Assembly: GCA_001796355.1 (NCBI GenBank)
Contig: MGMG01000002.1
Coordinates: 1-49,551 of the forward strand
DNA: 49,551 nt
Direction of reading: 5' to 3'
From: Chloroflexi bacterium GWB2_54_36
Lineage (GTDB): Bacteria > Chloroflexota > Anaerolineae > Anaerolineales > Anaerolineaceae
The notes beneath the pieces are model-generated. The model saw only the letters and a list, made by a program, of their open reading frames with translations. It was not told the DNA's origin and did no database searches. How positions within the stretch are numbered: the first letter of the stretch is position 1; each line of letters opens with the position of its first letter. Made by a program: the position numbers and the translations under genes. This document shows positions 25,688-33,761 of this stretch, one piece after another.

Positions 25688-26702
25688 CCCAGACCAGGCC
25701 TAACACATGAATCCGCTGAAACAGTTGATATTGCCCTGCTATTCCATCCAAGAGGGCAAGCTGAGGTGGATTGGCAAGATGAACAGAGCCAACAAGCCTT
25801 TTTGCAGCGGATCGTTCGGGATGCGCAGCATTTGCAGCATCTGGCCCAAGAAACGCGTGTGGCATTGGCCAAAGATCATCCCCAGCAGGAACGGATCGTC
25901 CAGGCGGGGCAACTGCTTGACCAATTAATCGCGCAAGATGTGGAATTTCCAGATGGACAGGCCAAGCTGAAAGAAGGCGTCAGCCAGGATTGGATCGTTT
26001 CGGTGCATGACCCAGAGATACGGCATGGGCGCAAAAGTAGCTCTAAACGGTTTGATGGTCATAAAGCCGCAGTCGCTGTGGATGCCGAAAGCCAGTTGAT
26101 CACGGATGCCAACGTGCTGGCGGGGAATGCCTGGGATGCCACCGACGCATTGACATTGGTTGAAAACAGCGAGACCCATACCGGCCTAGCCGTCGAGGAA
26201 ACGATCAGCGATTGTGCCTATTCGGATTTCAATGGGCTATTGGCCGGAGCATAATGGAGTCAAACAGCCCAAACAATTCTTCTCTTTTCCAGCACCCACC
26301 TGTACTGCCTGTCCCTTGCGAGCGCAGTGTGTCAAAACCGAGGCCAAACGCGGTCGATCCATTCAACTGCATCCCCAAGAAGCCTTATTGCAGCAGGCAA
26401 GAGCTTTGCAGAATAGTCCTGCGTTTCTAGCCTACCGACAAGTACGTCAGACGGTTGAGCATCGCCAGGACCGTTTGGTGCAGTTGGGCATCCGTCAGGC
26501 GCGTTACTTTGGTCGAAAAAAGACTTTGTTTCAGTTGCTGATGGCCGCGACGGTGGCCAATTTGACCTTAATCGCCACTAAAACCGGGCAAATACGGGCA
26601 AAAACGGGCCTTTTTTCGTTGCTTTTTGCCTTGCGTAAAGCCCTTCAGGATGCAATTGCTGTTTCTGAAAACTTCACCCTTCGATCAATGGTTATCTCGT
26701 AT
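25688..26702 (+). mobile_element. Decayed IS1182-type transposase
   Basis: Two fragments of one DDE transposase in different frames. The first (25688-26254) reads from THESAETVDIALLFHP through ISDCAYSDFNG, with the catalytic-domain phrases FDGHKAAVAVDAESQLI and ITDANVLAGNAWDATD. The second (26214-about 26702) carries the C-terminal CPLRAQCVK finger and ARYFGRKKTLFQLLMAATVANLTLI, a typical IS1182 end. The N-terminal DUF772 part is gone and some residues between the fragments are missing, so it cannot transpose. It ends a few dozen bases from the hydrogenase large-subunit stop. I could not find terminal inverted repeats. Confidence 0.8.
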
Positions 26703-26704
26703 CC

Positions 26705-26723
26705 AAAAACGCCGGTTTTCGGC
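26705..26723 (-). terminator. Possible terminator of the hydrogenase operon
   Basis: On the minus strand GCCG-AAAAC-CGGC followed by GTTTTT, eight bases after the hoxH stop. The stem is only four pairs, so the call is weak. Confidence 0.4.
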
Positions 26724-26730
26724 CAGACTT

Positions 26731-28164
26731 CTAGTCTGTGTTGCGAGAAATGGTTTGTGTCAGGTCGCCTTGCGAGTCAACCATCTCGATCACAATCGGC
26801 ATTTGACCGACGGCATGGGTGGAGCAGGATAAGCATGGGTCGTAAGCGCGCACTGCCGCCTCCACCCGGTTGAGCAACCCTTCTCGGATTACCTGGCCAT
26901 TGATGTATGTCTTGGCGACGCTATCCACCGCTTTGCTCATCGCCCAGTTGTTGTTGCCGGTAGCCACAATCAGGTTTACCCGTTCCAACTGACCGTTTTC
27001 ATTGGCAAAGTAATGGTGCCACAGGGTTCCGCGCGGCGCTTCTATCACGCCAACGCCTTCGCCCCTGTAGTCGTGACGGGTATTGAGCAGGTCGGTCGAG
27101 AGGGCATCCGGGTCATCGAGCAGCACTGCCACATTTTCAACCGCGTACAGAGCTTCGATCAGACGGGCATAATGATAGTAGAGAGTGTTTTCGACCGGTT
27201 TTCCGCTGTTGATGGCCTTGAAAACTTTTAGTTCGGCATCTGCCAGCGGGGTTGCCATTCGGTCAGAGGCGTTGAGCCGGCCCAGCGGCCCGACGCGGTA
27301 AACGCCCTGAGGGAAACCCATCTTTTTATAGTAGGGGAACTTGAGGTAGGACCAGTCTTCCACGTGCTCCGCGATGTAGTCCAGGTACGTTCGCCCATCG
27401 AAGAGTTCCATCTGCTTGCCGGCTGCGTCGATCAGTCGGATGTCGCCGTCGTATAACTCAAGTGTATTGCCCGGTTTGACCATCCCCAGGTAACCGGTCG
27501 GGAAAACGGCAAATTTGTTGATATCTTCCTGGTTAGCCTCGGCCCACCCCTTCATGATCTGAATGCCGACTTTGACCGTGTCCAGTGCTTTGTGGTAACC
27601 CGCTAAAATCAAGTCGCGTTCCTCGGGCGTGAGGGCTTTGTTAACTCCGCCGGGGACGGCAAAAACCGGGTGTATGCGGCGTCCGCCCAGGATATGGATG
27701 ATCTCCTGCCCGTATTTGCGTAAATTCACTGCTTTGAGCGCCAGATCCGGGTTTGCCTGAATCAGCCCGACCACATTGCGGATCGCCGGGTCGGCATCAA
27801 AACCAAGCAACAGGTCAGGCCCGGCCAGTTCGAAGAAGTGCATGCCGTGGCTCTGGATGACCTGCCCCATATGCATCAGCTCGCGCAGCAGCCTGGCCGG
27901 GCGGGGTGGAGGCGCGCCGTACACTTCATCGCCGGCTTTGGCGGCCGCCAGGTGATGCGATACCGGGCAAATGCCGCAGATGCGCGGGGTGATATTGGGC
28001 ATTTCGAACACCATGCGGCCTTCGCAGAACTTCTCGAAACCGCGAAATTCATTGACATGCAAATAGGCATGGTCAACGTTGCCATCTTCTTTCATGTGAA
28101 TGGTCACTTTGGCGTGACCTTCGATTCGGGTTACCGGTTCGATTGTGATTTTTTGTGTCGCCAT
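26731..28164 (-). CDS. hoxH: [NiFe] hydrogenase large subunit, NAD-linked type
   Basis: Holds the Ni-Fe active site of a cytosolic bidirectional hydrogenase. The 477-aa protein has motif L1 [17 protein letters not shown] with C63 and C66 and motif L2 DPCLSCSTH with C444, C447 and H450; these four cysteines bind nickel. The 27 residues after H450 form the C-terminal peptide removed by the M52 protease at 23223-23729. The HHLAAAKA form of L1 is that of HoxH (group 3d or close kin). The ATG at 28164 follows GGAGG; an ATG at 28176 overlapping the hoxY stop lacks a good site. Last gene of the structural operon. Confidence 0.94.
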   Translation of the reverse strand: MATQKITIEPVTRIEGHAKVTIHMKEDGNVDHAYLHVNEFRGFEKFCEGRMVFEMPNITPRICGICPVSHHLAAAKAGDEVYGAPPPRPARLLRELMHMGQVIQSHGMHFFELAGPDLLLGFDADPAIRNVVGLIQANPDLALKAVNLRKYGQEIIHILGGRRIHPVFAVPGGVNKALTPEERDLILAGYHKALDTVKVGIQIMKGWAEANQEDINKFAVFPTGYLGMVKPGNTLELYDGDIRLIDAAGKQMELFDGRTYLDYIAEHVEDWSYLKFPYYKKMGFPQGVYRVGPLGRLNASDRMATPLADAELKVFKAINSGKPVENTLYYHYARLIEALYAVENVAVLLDDPDALSTDLLNTRHDYRGEGVGVIEAPRGTLWHHYFANENGQLERVNLIVATGNNNWAMSKAVDSVAKTYINGQVIREGLLNRVEAAVRAYDPCLSCSTHAVGQMPIVIEMVDSQGDLTQTISRNTD

Positions 28165-28175
28165 CCATGCCTCCA

Positions 28176-28718
28176 TTAAATCCAGGACAGTTTTTCGTCT
28201 TTGAGGACTGGCTTGCGGCCTTGCGCCAATTCGCTGAGGACGTAAAAAATCGCGTCAGCGCTGGGCGGGCAGCCTGGGACGAAAATGTCCACTGGTACCA
28301 CCTCTTGCAATGAACGGGCGCGGGTCATGGTCGCCAGTTCAGGGTTGTCCGGGATTTTTCCATTCTCATCTGTGCTTTCAGTTTCAATGTAGGCCCGGCG
28401 CAGCGCCTCTTCCAATGGAAAGAAGTTTCGCATAGCCGGAACGCCACCAAAGACAGCGCAATCGCCCAGAGCGACCAGGATGCTGCAACGGCTGCGCATG
28501 CGGTGTGCTACCTCTTCATTGGCGCTGTTGTTGACTGCGCCTTCCAGAATGCCTACGGCAACGCCGGTTTCATCCGGTTCTTTCAGGTCGGTGATGGGGG
28601 TGGCGCGTAAATCAGCAACTTGCACCAGGGTCACGATTCGTTCGTCGATGTCCAGCAGTGACATGTGACAGCCGGCGCAACCCGCCAGCCAATCCGAAGC
28701 AACTTTTGGTTTAGTCAT
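28176..28718 (-). CDS. hoxY: [NiFe] hydrogenase small subunit
   Basis: Small subunit carrying a single proximal [4Fe-4S] cluster. 180 aa, the short soluble form without signal peptide or extra clusters. Cluster residues are in LAGCAGCHMS (C14, C17), the middle GDCAVFGGVPAMRN and the terminal VPGCPPSADAI. The start at 28718 follows GAGGAAAAACTG; the frame stays open 31 codons upstream inside the preceding gene, but that part is its neighbour read in another frame. Pairs with HoxH; passes electrons to the diaphorase subunits encoded upstream. Confidence 0.93.
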   Translation of the reverse strand: MTKPKVASDWLAGCAGCHMSLLDIDERIVTLVQVADLRATPITDLKEPDETGVAVGILEGAVNNSANEEVAHRMRSRCSILVALGDCAVFGGVPAMRNFFPLEEALRRAYIETESTDENGKIPDNPELATMTRARSLQEVVPVDIFVPGCPPSADAIFYVLSELAQGRKPVLKDEKLSWI

Positions 28719-28734
28719 CAGTTTTTCCTCATCC

Positions 28735-30702
28735 TCAGGCAGCCTGAACTGTGATTTCGACCGGCGAGGGTCGCTGCAGCAGCTCAGCTTTCCAATCCCC
28801 GGCAGTGGCAAGATTTAGCTGCTGTGCCAGGCTTTTGAGCGCTTCTTCATTGGTGCGCACAACCGTCCCGGATGTCGGAAGGCTCTTTTCAGCTTTTTGT
28901 AACTGGCCGTCAGCGTTCAGGTAATGCCCATCCTGCTCCAACCAACTGGTAACTGGCAGCACCACATCCGCGCCAGCCGTCAATTTGGAGGCATGACTGG
29001 CCTGCACAACCAGGAATGGGGCTTCGTCCAGCGCTTTCACCAGCCGTTCGGAGGGATTCTCGTCACCGAGCACAACATAGGCAGCTTGATGGCCGTTCAA
29101 CCGGAAGGGCTTGTCAAGTTCGTACTGGGCTGCTGCCAGGCTGTTGGCTCCGCCCTTAAGGCTGACCAGTTTTGCGCCGGAAATTTCAGCCAGTTTGACG
29201 AGCGCATTCAGCACATCCTGGGTTTGCACCTGGGCAGCATCGTAGATGATGACCGGACGGGCTGTCGAGGCGAATTTAAAGCCAGCTTCGAGCAGCAGAT
29301 CGGTCGAGACGCCGCTCATTTCAGCCGCTGCGTTCATTACCGCAATCGCGTCGCCGGTGAATACAGCCTTGTTTTGGCCTAAACGGGAGATGGCAGCCAT
29401 CAGCCCGGTCAGCAAATCGAGTTCTTTGCCGGTCCTGGGCGTCAGTGTGCAGTTTGCCAGGTTATTCAGCGGATTTTCGCCGGTATCAATGACGACCAGC
29501 GGCGCGCCGTTTTGCATCAGCCGGCGAGCAAAGAAACCCGCGACCTCATGTTCATTGACCAGGTCGGCCTCAAAAATCATGAAGCTGTCAGCCTGTTTGA
29601 CATCTTTGAAAGTACCTTCAAAGGCTTTACCCTTACTGGCAGCAAACTGGGATAGCAGGGACGTGGCGCTGCCTTCTTCCAGGGAGGTCACCATGCTGCT
29701 CTTAAGGCCATCGGCAAACAAATACTTGAACAGTTGCAGCGTCTCCGCGCTCTGGCGGGTGGAAACCAATGCAGCCACCTGGTCGGCTGGCTGCAATTTC
29801 GCGGATACGGCTGCCAGGGCTTCTTCCCAACTGACCGGCTGTAACGCGCCGTCCTTCCGCACCAACGGGGTGGTCAGACGCTGGCGGTCCTCTGCCAGGG
29901 GGGCAAAGCGCCCCGTCTTGCAGAGGATGCCGGAGTTGATCGGGGCATCCCAGTCGCCTTCGATCCGAATGACCTGACCGTTGCGAGAAAAGACCTGAAT
30001 GCCGCAGCCCAGAGAGCAGCCGACGCAAATCGTTTTTTGGACGTCCAGATTTTTCTTATGACCGAGGTAGGCGCTCTTGCGGTCGATCAACGCGCCGGTT
30101 GGGCAGACCTGAATGCAGGTGCCGCAGGATACGCAGGAACTTTGACCGAGCGGCACATTGAGGTCCGCGATGACGAAGGTTTTGGCGCCGCGTTCTTCGA
30201 CGCCCAGGGTATTGGCTCCCACTAATTCAGAGCAGGCGCGAATGCAGCGCCGGCACAAGATACAGCGGTTATGCTCCAGGATGAAGTCGGGGTGCGAGGC
30301 ATCAACCGGATACGGCTGCCAGTTTGGCGGCAATGGCCAGTTGGTCATGCTTTCGCCGTAAGCCGCGTTCTGCAGATCGCAGTCGCCGCCGCTGACCTGG
30401 CAGTAGGGGCAGAAATGATTGCGCTCAGAGAAGATGAGCGTCAACACGAATTTCCGGGCAGTTTTCACCTTATCCGTGTCGGTGCGCACCACCATATTGT
30501 TGGAAACCGGTATGGTGCAAGCCGATTGCAGCGTGCGGAACCCGTCGATTTCCACCATGCACAGGCGGCAGCCGCCGAAGGGGGTCAGGTGCGGATGGTC
30601 GCACAGGGTTGGGATTTCGATGCCGGCCTGGCGAGCAGCGTTCAATACTGTTGTGCCTTCGGTCACTTCGATGGGTTGGTTATTAATGGTCAGGCTAAGC
30701 AT
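28735..30702 (-). CDS. HoxU/NuoG-like Fe-S subunit of the hydrogenase
   Basis: Electron-wire subunit, 655 aa. N-terminal part is like HoxU: [2Fe-2S] ligands C34, C45, C48, C62; the His-Cys3 cluster in NHFCPYCQVSGGDC with the H-x-C spacing of HoxU; and two [4Fe-4S] sets CILCRRCIRAC and CVSCGTCIQVCPTG. After about residue 225 comes a NuoG/formate-dehydrogenase-like part with a fourth cluster motif CVGCSLGCGIQVF and a long molybdopterin-oxidoreductase-like region to the end. That extension is absent from classical HoxU but is seen in complex I NuoG. No residue for molybdenum is obvious, so it is probably structural. Located between NuoF-like and HoxY genes. Confidence 0.88.
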   Translation of the reverse strand: MLSLTINNQPIEVTEGTTVLNAARQAGIEIPTLCDHPHLTPFGGCRLCMVEIDGFRTLQSACTIPVSNNMVVRTDTDKVKTARKFVLTLIFSERNHFCPYCQVSGGDCDLQNAAYGESMTNWPLPPNWQPYPVDASHPDFILEHNRCILCRRCIRACSELVGANTLGVEERGAKTFVIADLNVPLGQSSCVSCGTCIQVCPTGALIDRKSAYLGHKKNLDVQKTICVGCSLGCGIQVFSRNGQVIRIEGDWDAPINSGILCKTGRFAPLAEDRQRLTTPLVRKDGALQPVSWEEALAAVSAKLQPADQVAALVSTRQSAETLQLFKYLFADGLKSSMVTSLEEGSATSLLSQFAASKGKAFEGTFKDVKQADSFMIFEADLVNEHEVAGFFARRLMQNGAPLVVIDTGENPLNNLANCTLTPRTGKELDLLTGLMAAISRLGQNKAVFTGDAIAVMNAAAEMSGVSTDLLLEAGFKFASTARPVIIYDAAQVQTQDVLNALVKLAEISGAKLVSLKGGANSLAAAQYELDKPFRLNGHQAAYVVLGDENPSERLVKALDEAPFLVVQASHASKLTAGADVVLPVTSWLEQDGHYLNADGQLQKAEKSLPTSGTVVRTNEEALKSLAQQLNLATAGDWKAELLQRPSPVEITVQAA

Positions 30703-30778
30703 TCGATCTCACTCCTTAACCAGGGGCGTATTGACAGGTTGTCGATCGTAATAATCGAGGATTTATACCGTTCGCCGC

Positions 30779-32413
30779 TCAATGTACAGCCTCTTTCGTA
30801 TTGCAAACACCCGCCGGGCAAACGCCCAGGCGAATGTGTGCTTCGACTTCGGCGCGGAAATGCGTCAAAATATCCTTAAGCGGGGTGCCGGCTGTCTGGC
30901 CCAGGCCGCAATAGGAGAGGTTGTAAAGGTTCGTGCTCAATTCCATCAACTGATCGAGCGTCTTTAAGGTCGCGCGGCCGCTGGCGATGGCATCCAACAT
31001 TTCCCAGGCGCGTTGGGTGCCGATGCGGCACGGAAAGCATTTGCCGCATGATTCGGTGCGGAAGAAGTTGAGCAGCACTTTGGCCAGATCAACCACGCAG
31101 GTATCCTCGTTACAAATGAGCAGCGCGCCGGAACCTAGCGCCACGCCAGCTTTTCCAAAGGAGTCGAAGTCCATCGGCGTGTCTTGCAAGGAGGCAGGGA
31201 TAATGGATCCGCTCGACCCGCCGGTTTGCGCCATTTTGAAGTTTTCGCCGCCCTTCATTCCCTTGGCATAGATGGCGATCACTTCGCGCAGGGTTATGCC
31301 CATCGGCACTTCGATCAGCCCGGTGACATTCACATTGCCGAGGATGGTATAGACTTTGGTGCCCGGGCTGGAAAGAGTGCCAAAACTGCGGTACCAGGTT
31401 GCGCCGTTGAGCAAAATCGGCGGCACGTTGGCCAGGGTTTCGACATTGTTGACCAGGGTTGGCTTGCCAAAAAGACCGTGAGTGGTCGGGAACGGTGGAC
31501 GGGTGCGCGGCTGACCGCGTTTCCCCTCGATCGATTCAAGCAGAGCGGTTTCTTCGCCGCAAATATAGGCGCCAGCGCCGCTGTGAATATGCAAGTCAAA
31601 ATTAAATGCAGTTCCAAAGATATTTTGGCCGAGGAAACCCATTTCTTTGGCCTGCAAAATGGCCAGTTTGAAGCGTTCCTGCGCCAAAGTATATTCGCCG
31701 CGGATATAGATATAACCTTCATCCGCGCCGACCGCATAGGCCGCTAATGCCAGGGCCTCGATGATGCTATGCGGATCGCCTTCCAGAATCAAACGGTCCT
31801 TGAAAGTCCCGGGCTCCGATTCGTCCGCATTGCAAATGACGTACTTCTTTGCGGACTTCTCTTTGGCGACGAACCCCCATTTGGTGCCGGTTGGAAAGCC
31901 AGCGCCGCCGCGTCCGCGCAGCCCGGATTTTTTGATCTCATCGATCACCTGGGTTGGCGTTGATTCGGTCAATGCTTTGCCCAGGGCTGTGTATCCGTCG
32001 TGCAGAATGTAATCCTCGATGTTGGTCGGGTCGATAATGCCTGCCCGGCGCAGAACGATGCGCTGTTCGGCCGGCAGCGTGCCTTTACGCGTATTCAACC
32101 AGGCAATTTTGCCGCTTAATTCGCGATTCGAAGCCTGCAGGTCAACCGCGATGCGCCCTTTGTATAAGTGTTCTTCAACCAGTGTATGTACATCTTCGAC
32201 AGTAACCGGGCCATAAACCGCGGCTTCGGGGTAAACGATGACCAATGGCAGGGCGTCATGCCGCCCGACATCGCCGATCATCGCCAGTGAGACTTCCTCA
32301 TCCAGGCCGTACGTTTTGATTTCGGCTTGCAGCCGGTCAAACACGCCCTGGGCGCCGCGCTGCAAGCTAATGGGGTCGCTGGAGACTAAAACCATGGAAC
32401 GAATTGTTTTCAT
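30779..32413 (-). CDS. NuoF/HoxF-like NAD(P)H-binding flavoprotein subunit
   Basis: FMN- and NAD-binding subunit that exchanges electrons with NAD(P). The 544-aa protein starts with a thioredoxin-like domain (about 1-110) that has no cysteines, so this domain has lost its [2Fe-2S] site. Then come the FMN/NAD fold with GRGGAGFPTGTKW (167-179), ICNADESEPGTFKDR, and GAGAYICGEETALLESIEG; the SLBB part; and the [4Fe-4S] motif SCGKCFPCRIGTQ with its distant fourth cysteine (YCGLGQTA). An HIRLGVCPAGVC tail adds two cysteines. Thirteen bases (ending with SD) separate it from the NuoE-like gene. Whether NAD or NADP is used is not visible. Confidence 0.92.
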   Translation of the reverse strand: MKTIRSMVLVSSDPISLQRGAQGVFDRLQAEIKTYGLDEEVSLAMIGDVGRHDALPLVIVYPEAAVYGPVTVEDVHTLVEEHLYKGRIAVDLQASNRELSGKIAWLNTRKGTLPAEQRIVLRRAGIIDPTNIEDYILHDGYTALGKALTESTPTQVIDEIKKSGLRGRGGAGFPTGTKWGFVAKEKSAKKYVICNADESEPGTFKDRLILEGDPHSIIEALALAAYAVGADEGYIYIRGEYTLAQERFKLAILQAKEMGFLGQNIFGTAFNFDLHIHSGAGAYICGEETALLESIEGKRGQPRTRPPFPTTHGLFGKPTLVNNVETLANVPPILLNGATWYRSFGTLSSPGTKVYTILGNVNVTGLIEVPMGITLREVIAIYAKGMKGGENFKMAQTGGSSGSIIPASLQDTPMDFDSFGKAGVALGSGALLICNEDTCVVDLAKVLLNFFRTESCGKCFPCRIGTQRAWEMLDAIASGRATLKTLDQLMELSTNLYNLSYCGLGQTAGTPLKDILTHFRAEVEAHIRLGVCPAGVCNTKEAVH

Positions 32414-32425
32414 CTGGTTTCTCCC

Positions 32426-32905
32426 TTAGCTGTAGCGCGCTAAAATATCCGGGATCTTGTCGGCGGTCAAATTGCCGTAAACGTCCTCGTCGATGATGAT
32501 GACCGGGCCTACGCCGCAAATGCCTAGACAGCTGGTGGTGACGAGCGTCCATTTCCCGTCCGGGCTGGTCTCTTCCGGGGCCAGTTTCAGGCTCTCCTGG
32601 AGGGTTTCCCACACCTCGCGCCCGCCCACCACATGGCAGGGTGCGCTCTCGCAGAACTGAATCACATGCCGCCCGCGTGGTTTGGTGGATAGCATGTGGT
32701 AGAAGCTCGCGACGCCCAGCACGCTGCTGCGCGGCTCCTTCAGGCGTTGGCTGATTTCGCTCAGCGCTTCGGCTGGCAGGAAACCCAGCGCCTGGTTTAC
32801 CTGGTTCAATATCGGGATCAATTCATCCCGGGTTACGCCGTGGCGGTCAATGGCTGCGTTGACGGCTTCCTGGACTTTATTGCTCTTCATGGTTGCTACG
32901 GGCAT
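32426..32905 (-). CDS. NuoE/HndA-like [2Fe-2S] subunit
   Basis: Thioredoxin-like [2Fe-2S] protein accompanying NuoF-type subunits. 159 aa with an N-terminal helical bundle (VTRDELIPILNQVNQALGFLP, ASFYHMLSTKPRG) and the cluster ligands in FCESAPCHVVGG and TSCLGICGVGP, the C-x5-C and C-x3-C arrangement of NuoE. GGAGGAGGAG right before the ATG makes the start at 32905 firm. A 117-bp gap separates it from the HndB-like gene upstream; nothing else was seen there. Confidence 0.92.
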   Translation of the reverse strand: MPVATMKSNKVQEAVNAAIDRHGVTRDELIPILNQVNQALGFLPAEALSEISQRLKEPRSSVLGVASFYHMLSTKPRGRHVIQFCESAPCHVVGGREVWETLQESLKLAPEETSPDGKWTLVTTSCLGICGVGPVIIIDEDVYGNLTADKIPDILARYS

Positions 32906-33022
32906 TCTCCTCCTCCTGACATCCTTTGGCTGTAATGGGGTGCATGCAGATATTTTGTTAATGGATTGCGATGGCGTTGAAATTGCAGACCTGAATACTG
33001 ATACCGTAGTGGACTTGGCAGA

Positions 33023-33391
33023 CTACAGGAGAATGACGTGATTCTGAACGACCTTCCCATCAGCTACATGATCCGCCAGAATTTGCCGGGCGACCCCGGG
33101 GGTAACTTTGCCGTAATTGACCATAGGTTGATTGCCAATAACTACCTGGACAATCGGCTCCTTCTCACACAGGCCGATGCAGCCAGTCTGTTTGACGACG
33201 ATTCCCACCCGGTTGTTGTTCTGAATATCTTCCAGGATGGCTTTCATTGTGTCGCGCGCTCCAGCCGCAATCCCACAGGTTCCCATGCCGACGATCACTT
33301 CGATTTGACCGGCGGCGGCCTTGGCTTTGCGTTTTTCGAGGACTTCTTTGCGGATTCGGGTTAAATCGTCCAAACTTTTGATGGTTGCCAT
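33023..33391 (-). CDS. HndB-like thioredoxin-fold [2Fe-2S] ferredoxin
   Basis: 122-aa thioredoxin-like ferredoxin similar to HndB of NADP-reducing hydrogenases. Cysteines C39 in GMGTCGIAAGAR and C71/C75 in QTGCIGLCEKEP match the family; only three are present, as in several HndB proteins, so the fourth ligand is unclear. AAGGAG lies upstream of the ATG. As first recognised gene of the operon, it would give an electron-transfer chain HndB/NuoE/NuoF/HoxU-like to the HoxYH pair. Family confidence good, detailed role inferred. Confidence 0.88.
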   Translation of the reverse strand: MATIKSLDDLTRIRKEVLEKRKAKAAAGQIEVIVGMGTCGIAAGARDTMKAILEDIQNNNRVGIVVKQTGCIGLCEKEPIVQVVIGNQPMVNYGKVTPGVARQILADHVADGKVVQNHVILL

Positions 33392-33621
33392 ACATCCACT
33401 CCTTGATTTTGGGGTGCAAAACTCGAAAATAAATCCTTGCGTGCGAAACGATGCCGTTCTCGCATCTGATCATCGGGATCAGCCTTCCAGGCGAATTCTT
33501 TGGCGCAGAGATACCAGTAACGTCCATTTTTCGGCTGTCCAACCTGCGGGAACAGGAGGCCAAAGCTAAAATTCCTTCTTAGTTTACTCGATGGCGAATT
33601 TAGGGTAAGTGGAAAACCTCC
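33361..33621 (-). CDS. Open frame with coding character upstream of the hydrogenase operon; no normal start
   Basis: An 86-codon frame on the minus strand reads through to a stop at 33361, overlapping the HndB-like start by 31 bases. Its text looks like a protein: FPQVGQPKNGRYWYLCAKEF, then WKADPDDQMRERHRFARKD, LFSSFAPQNQG, with balanced G/C third positions. A perfect AAGGAGG (33617-33623) lies at its beginning, yet no in-frame ATG, GTG or TTG follows. Either it uses a rare start, is a decayed gene or leader peptide, or the sequence has an error near the start. I do not recognise a family. Confidence 0.35.
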   Translation of the reverse strand, partial: GGFPLTLNSPSSKLRRNFSFGLLFPQVGQPKNGRYWYLCAKEFAWKADPDDQMRERHRFARKDLFSSFAPQNQGVDVWQPSKVWTI

Positions 33622-33628
33622 TTATCTA

Positions 33629-33644
33629 TGTGCAATTTGTCACA
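33629..33644. promoter_or_regulatory. Crp-like palindrome near the hydrogenase operon
   Basis: On the minus strand TGTGA-CAAATT-GCACA, one mismatch from the TGTGA-N6-TCACA consensus. It lies about 240 bases before the HndB-like start and six bases before the AAGGAGG mentioned for 33361-33621. It is between this operon and divergent hisS. A TATACAAT on the minus strand just upstream (33652-33659) could be a -10. The rest of 33392-33761 (370 bp) has no other feature I can support apart from the open frame. No Crp with HTH is encoded in the window. Confidence 0.45.
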
Positions 33645-33761
33645 AACCAAAATTGTATAAGCGCAAAGTTCATCAGGTCGGTGCTCCAGACAAATCTCAG
33701 AAGTAAAACTGCCGACTTATGATAGAATTTTCACACCCTCTGGCAGAAAAGAAGGCACCTT

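Noticed and set aside
25591-25872. Cysteine-rich 93-codon frame on the minus strand
   Set aside because: It is antisense to the transposase remnant; the cysteines come from the reverse of GCA-rich codons and there is no signal peptide or RBS.
32850-33041. 63-codon plus-strand frame with hydrophobic N terminus in the gap before the NuoE-like gene
   Set aside because: Antisense to the operon, overlaps the NuoE-like start, no homologous feature.
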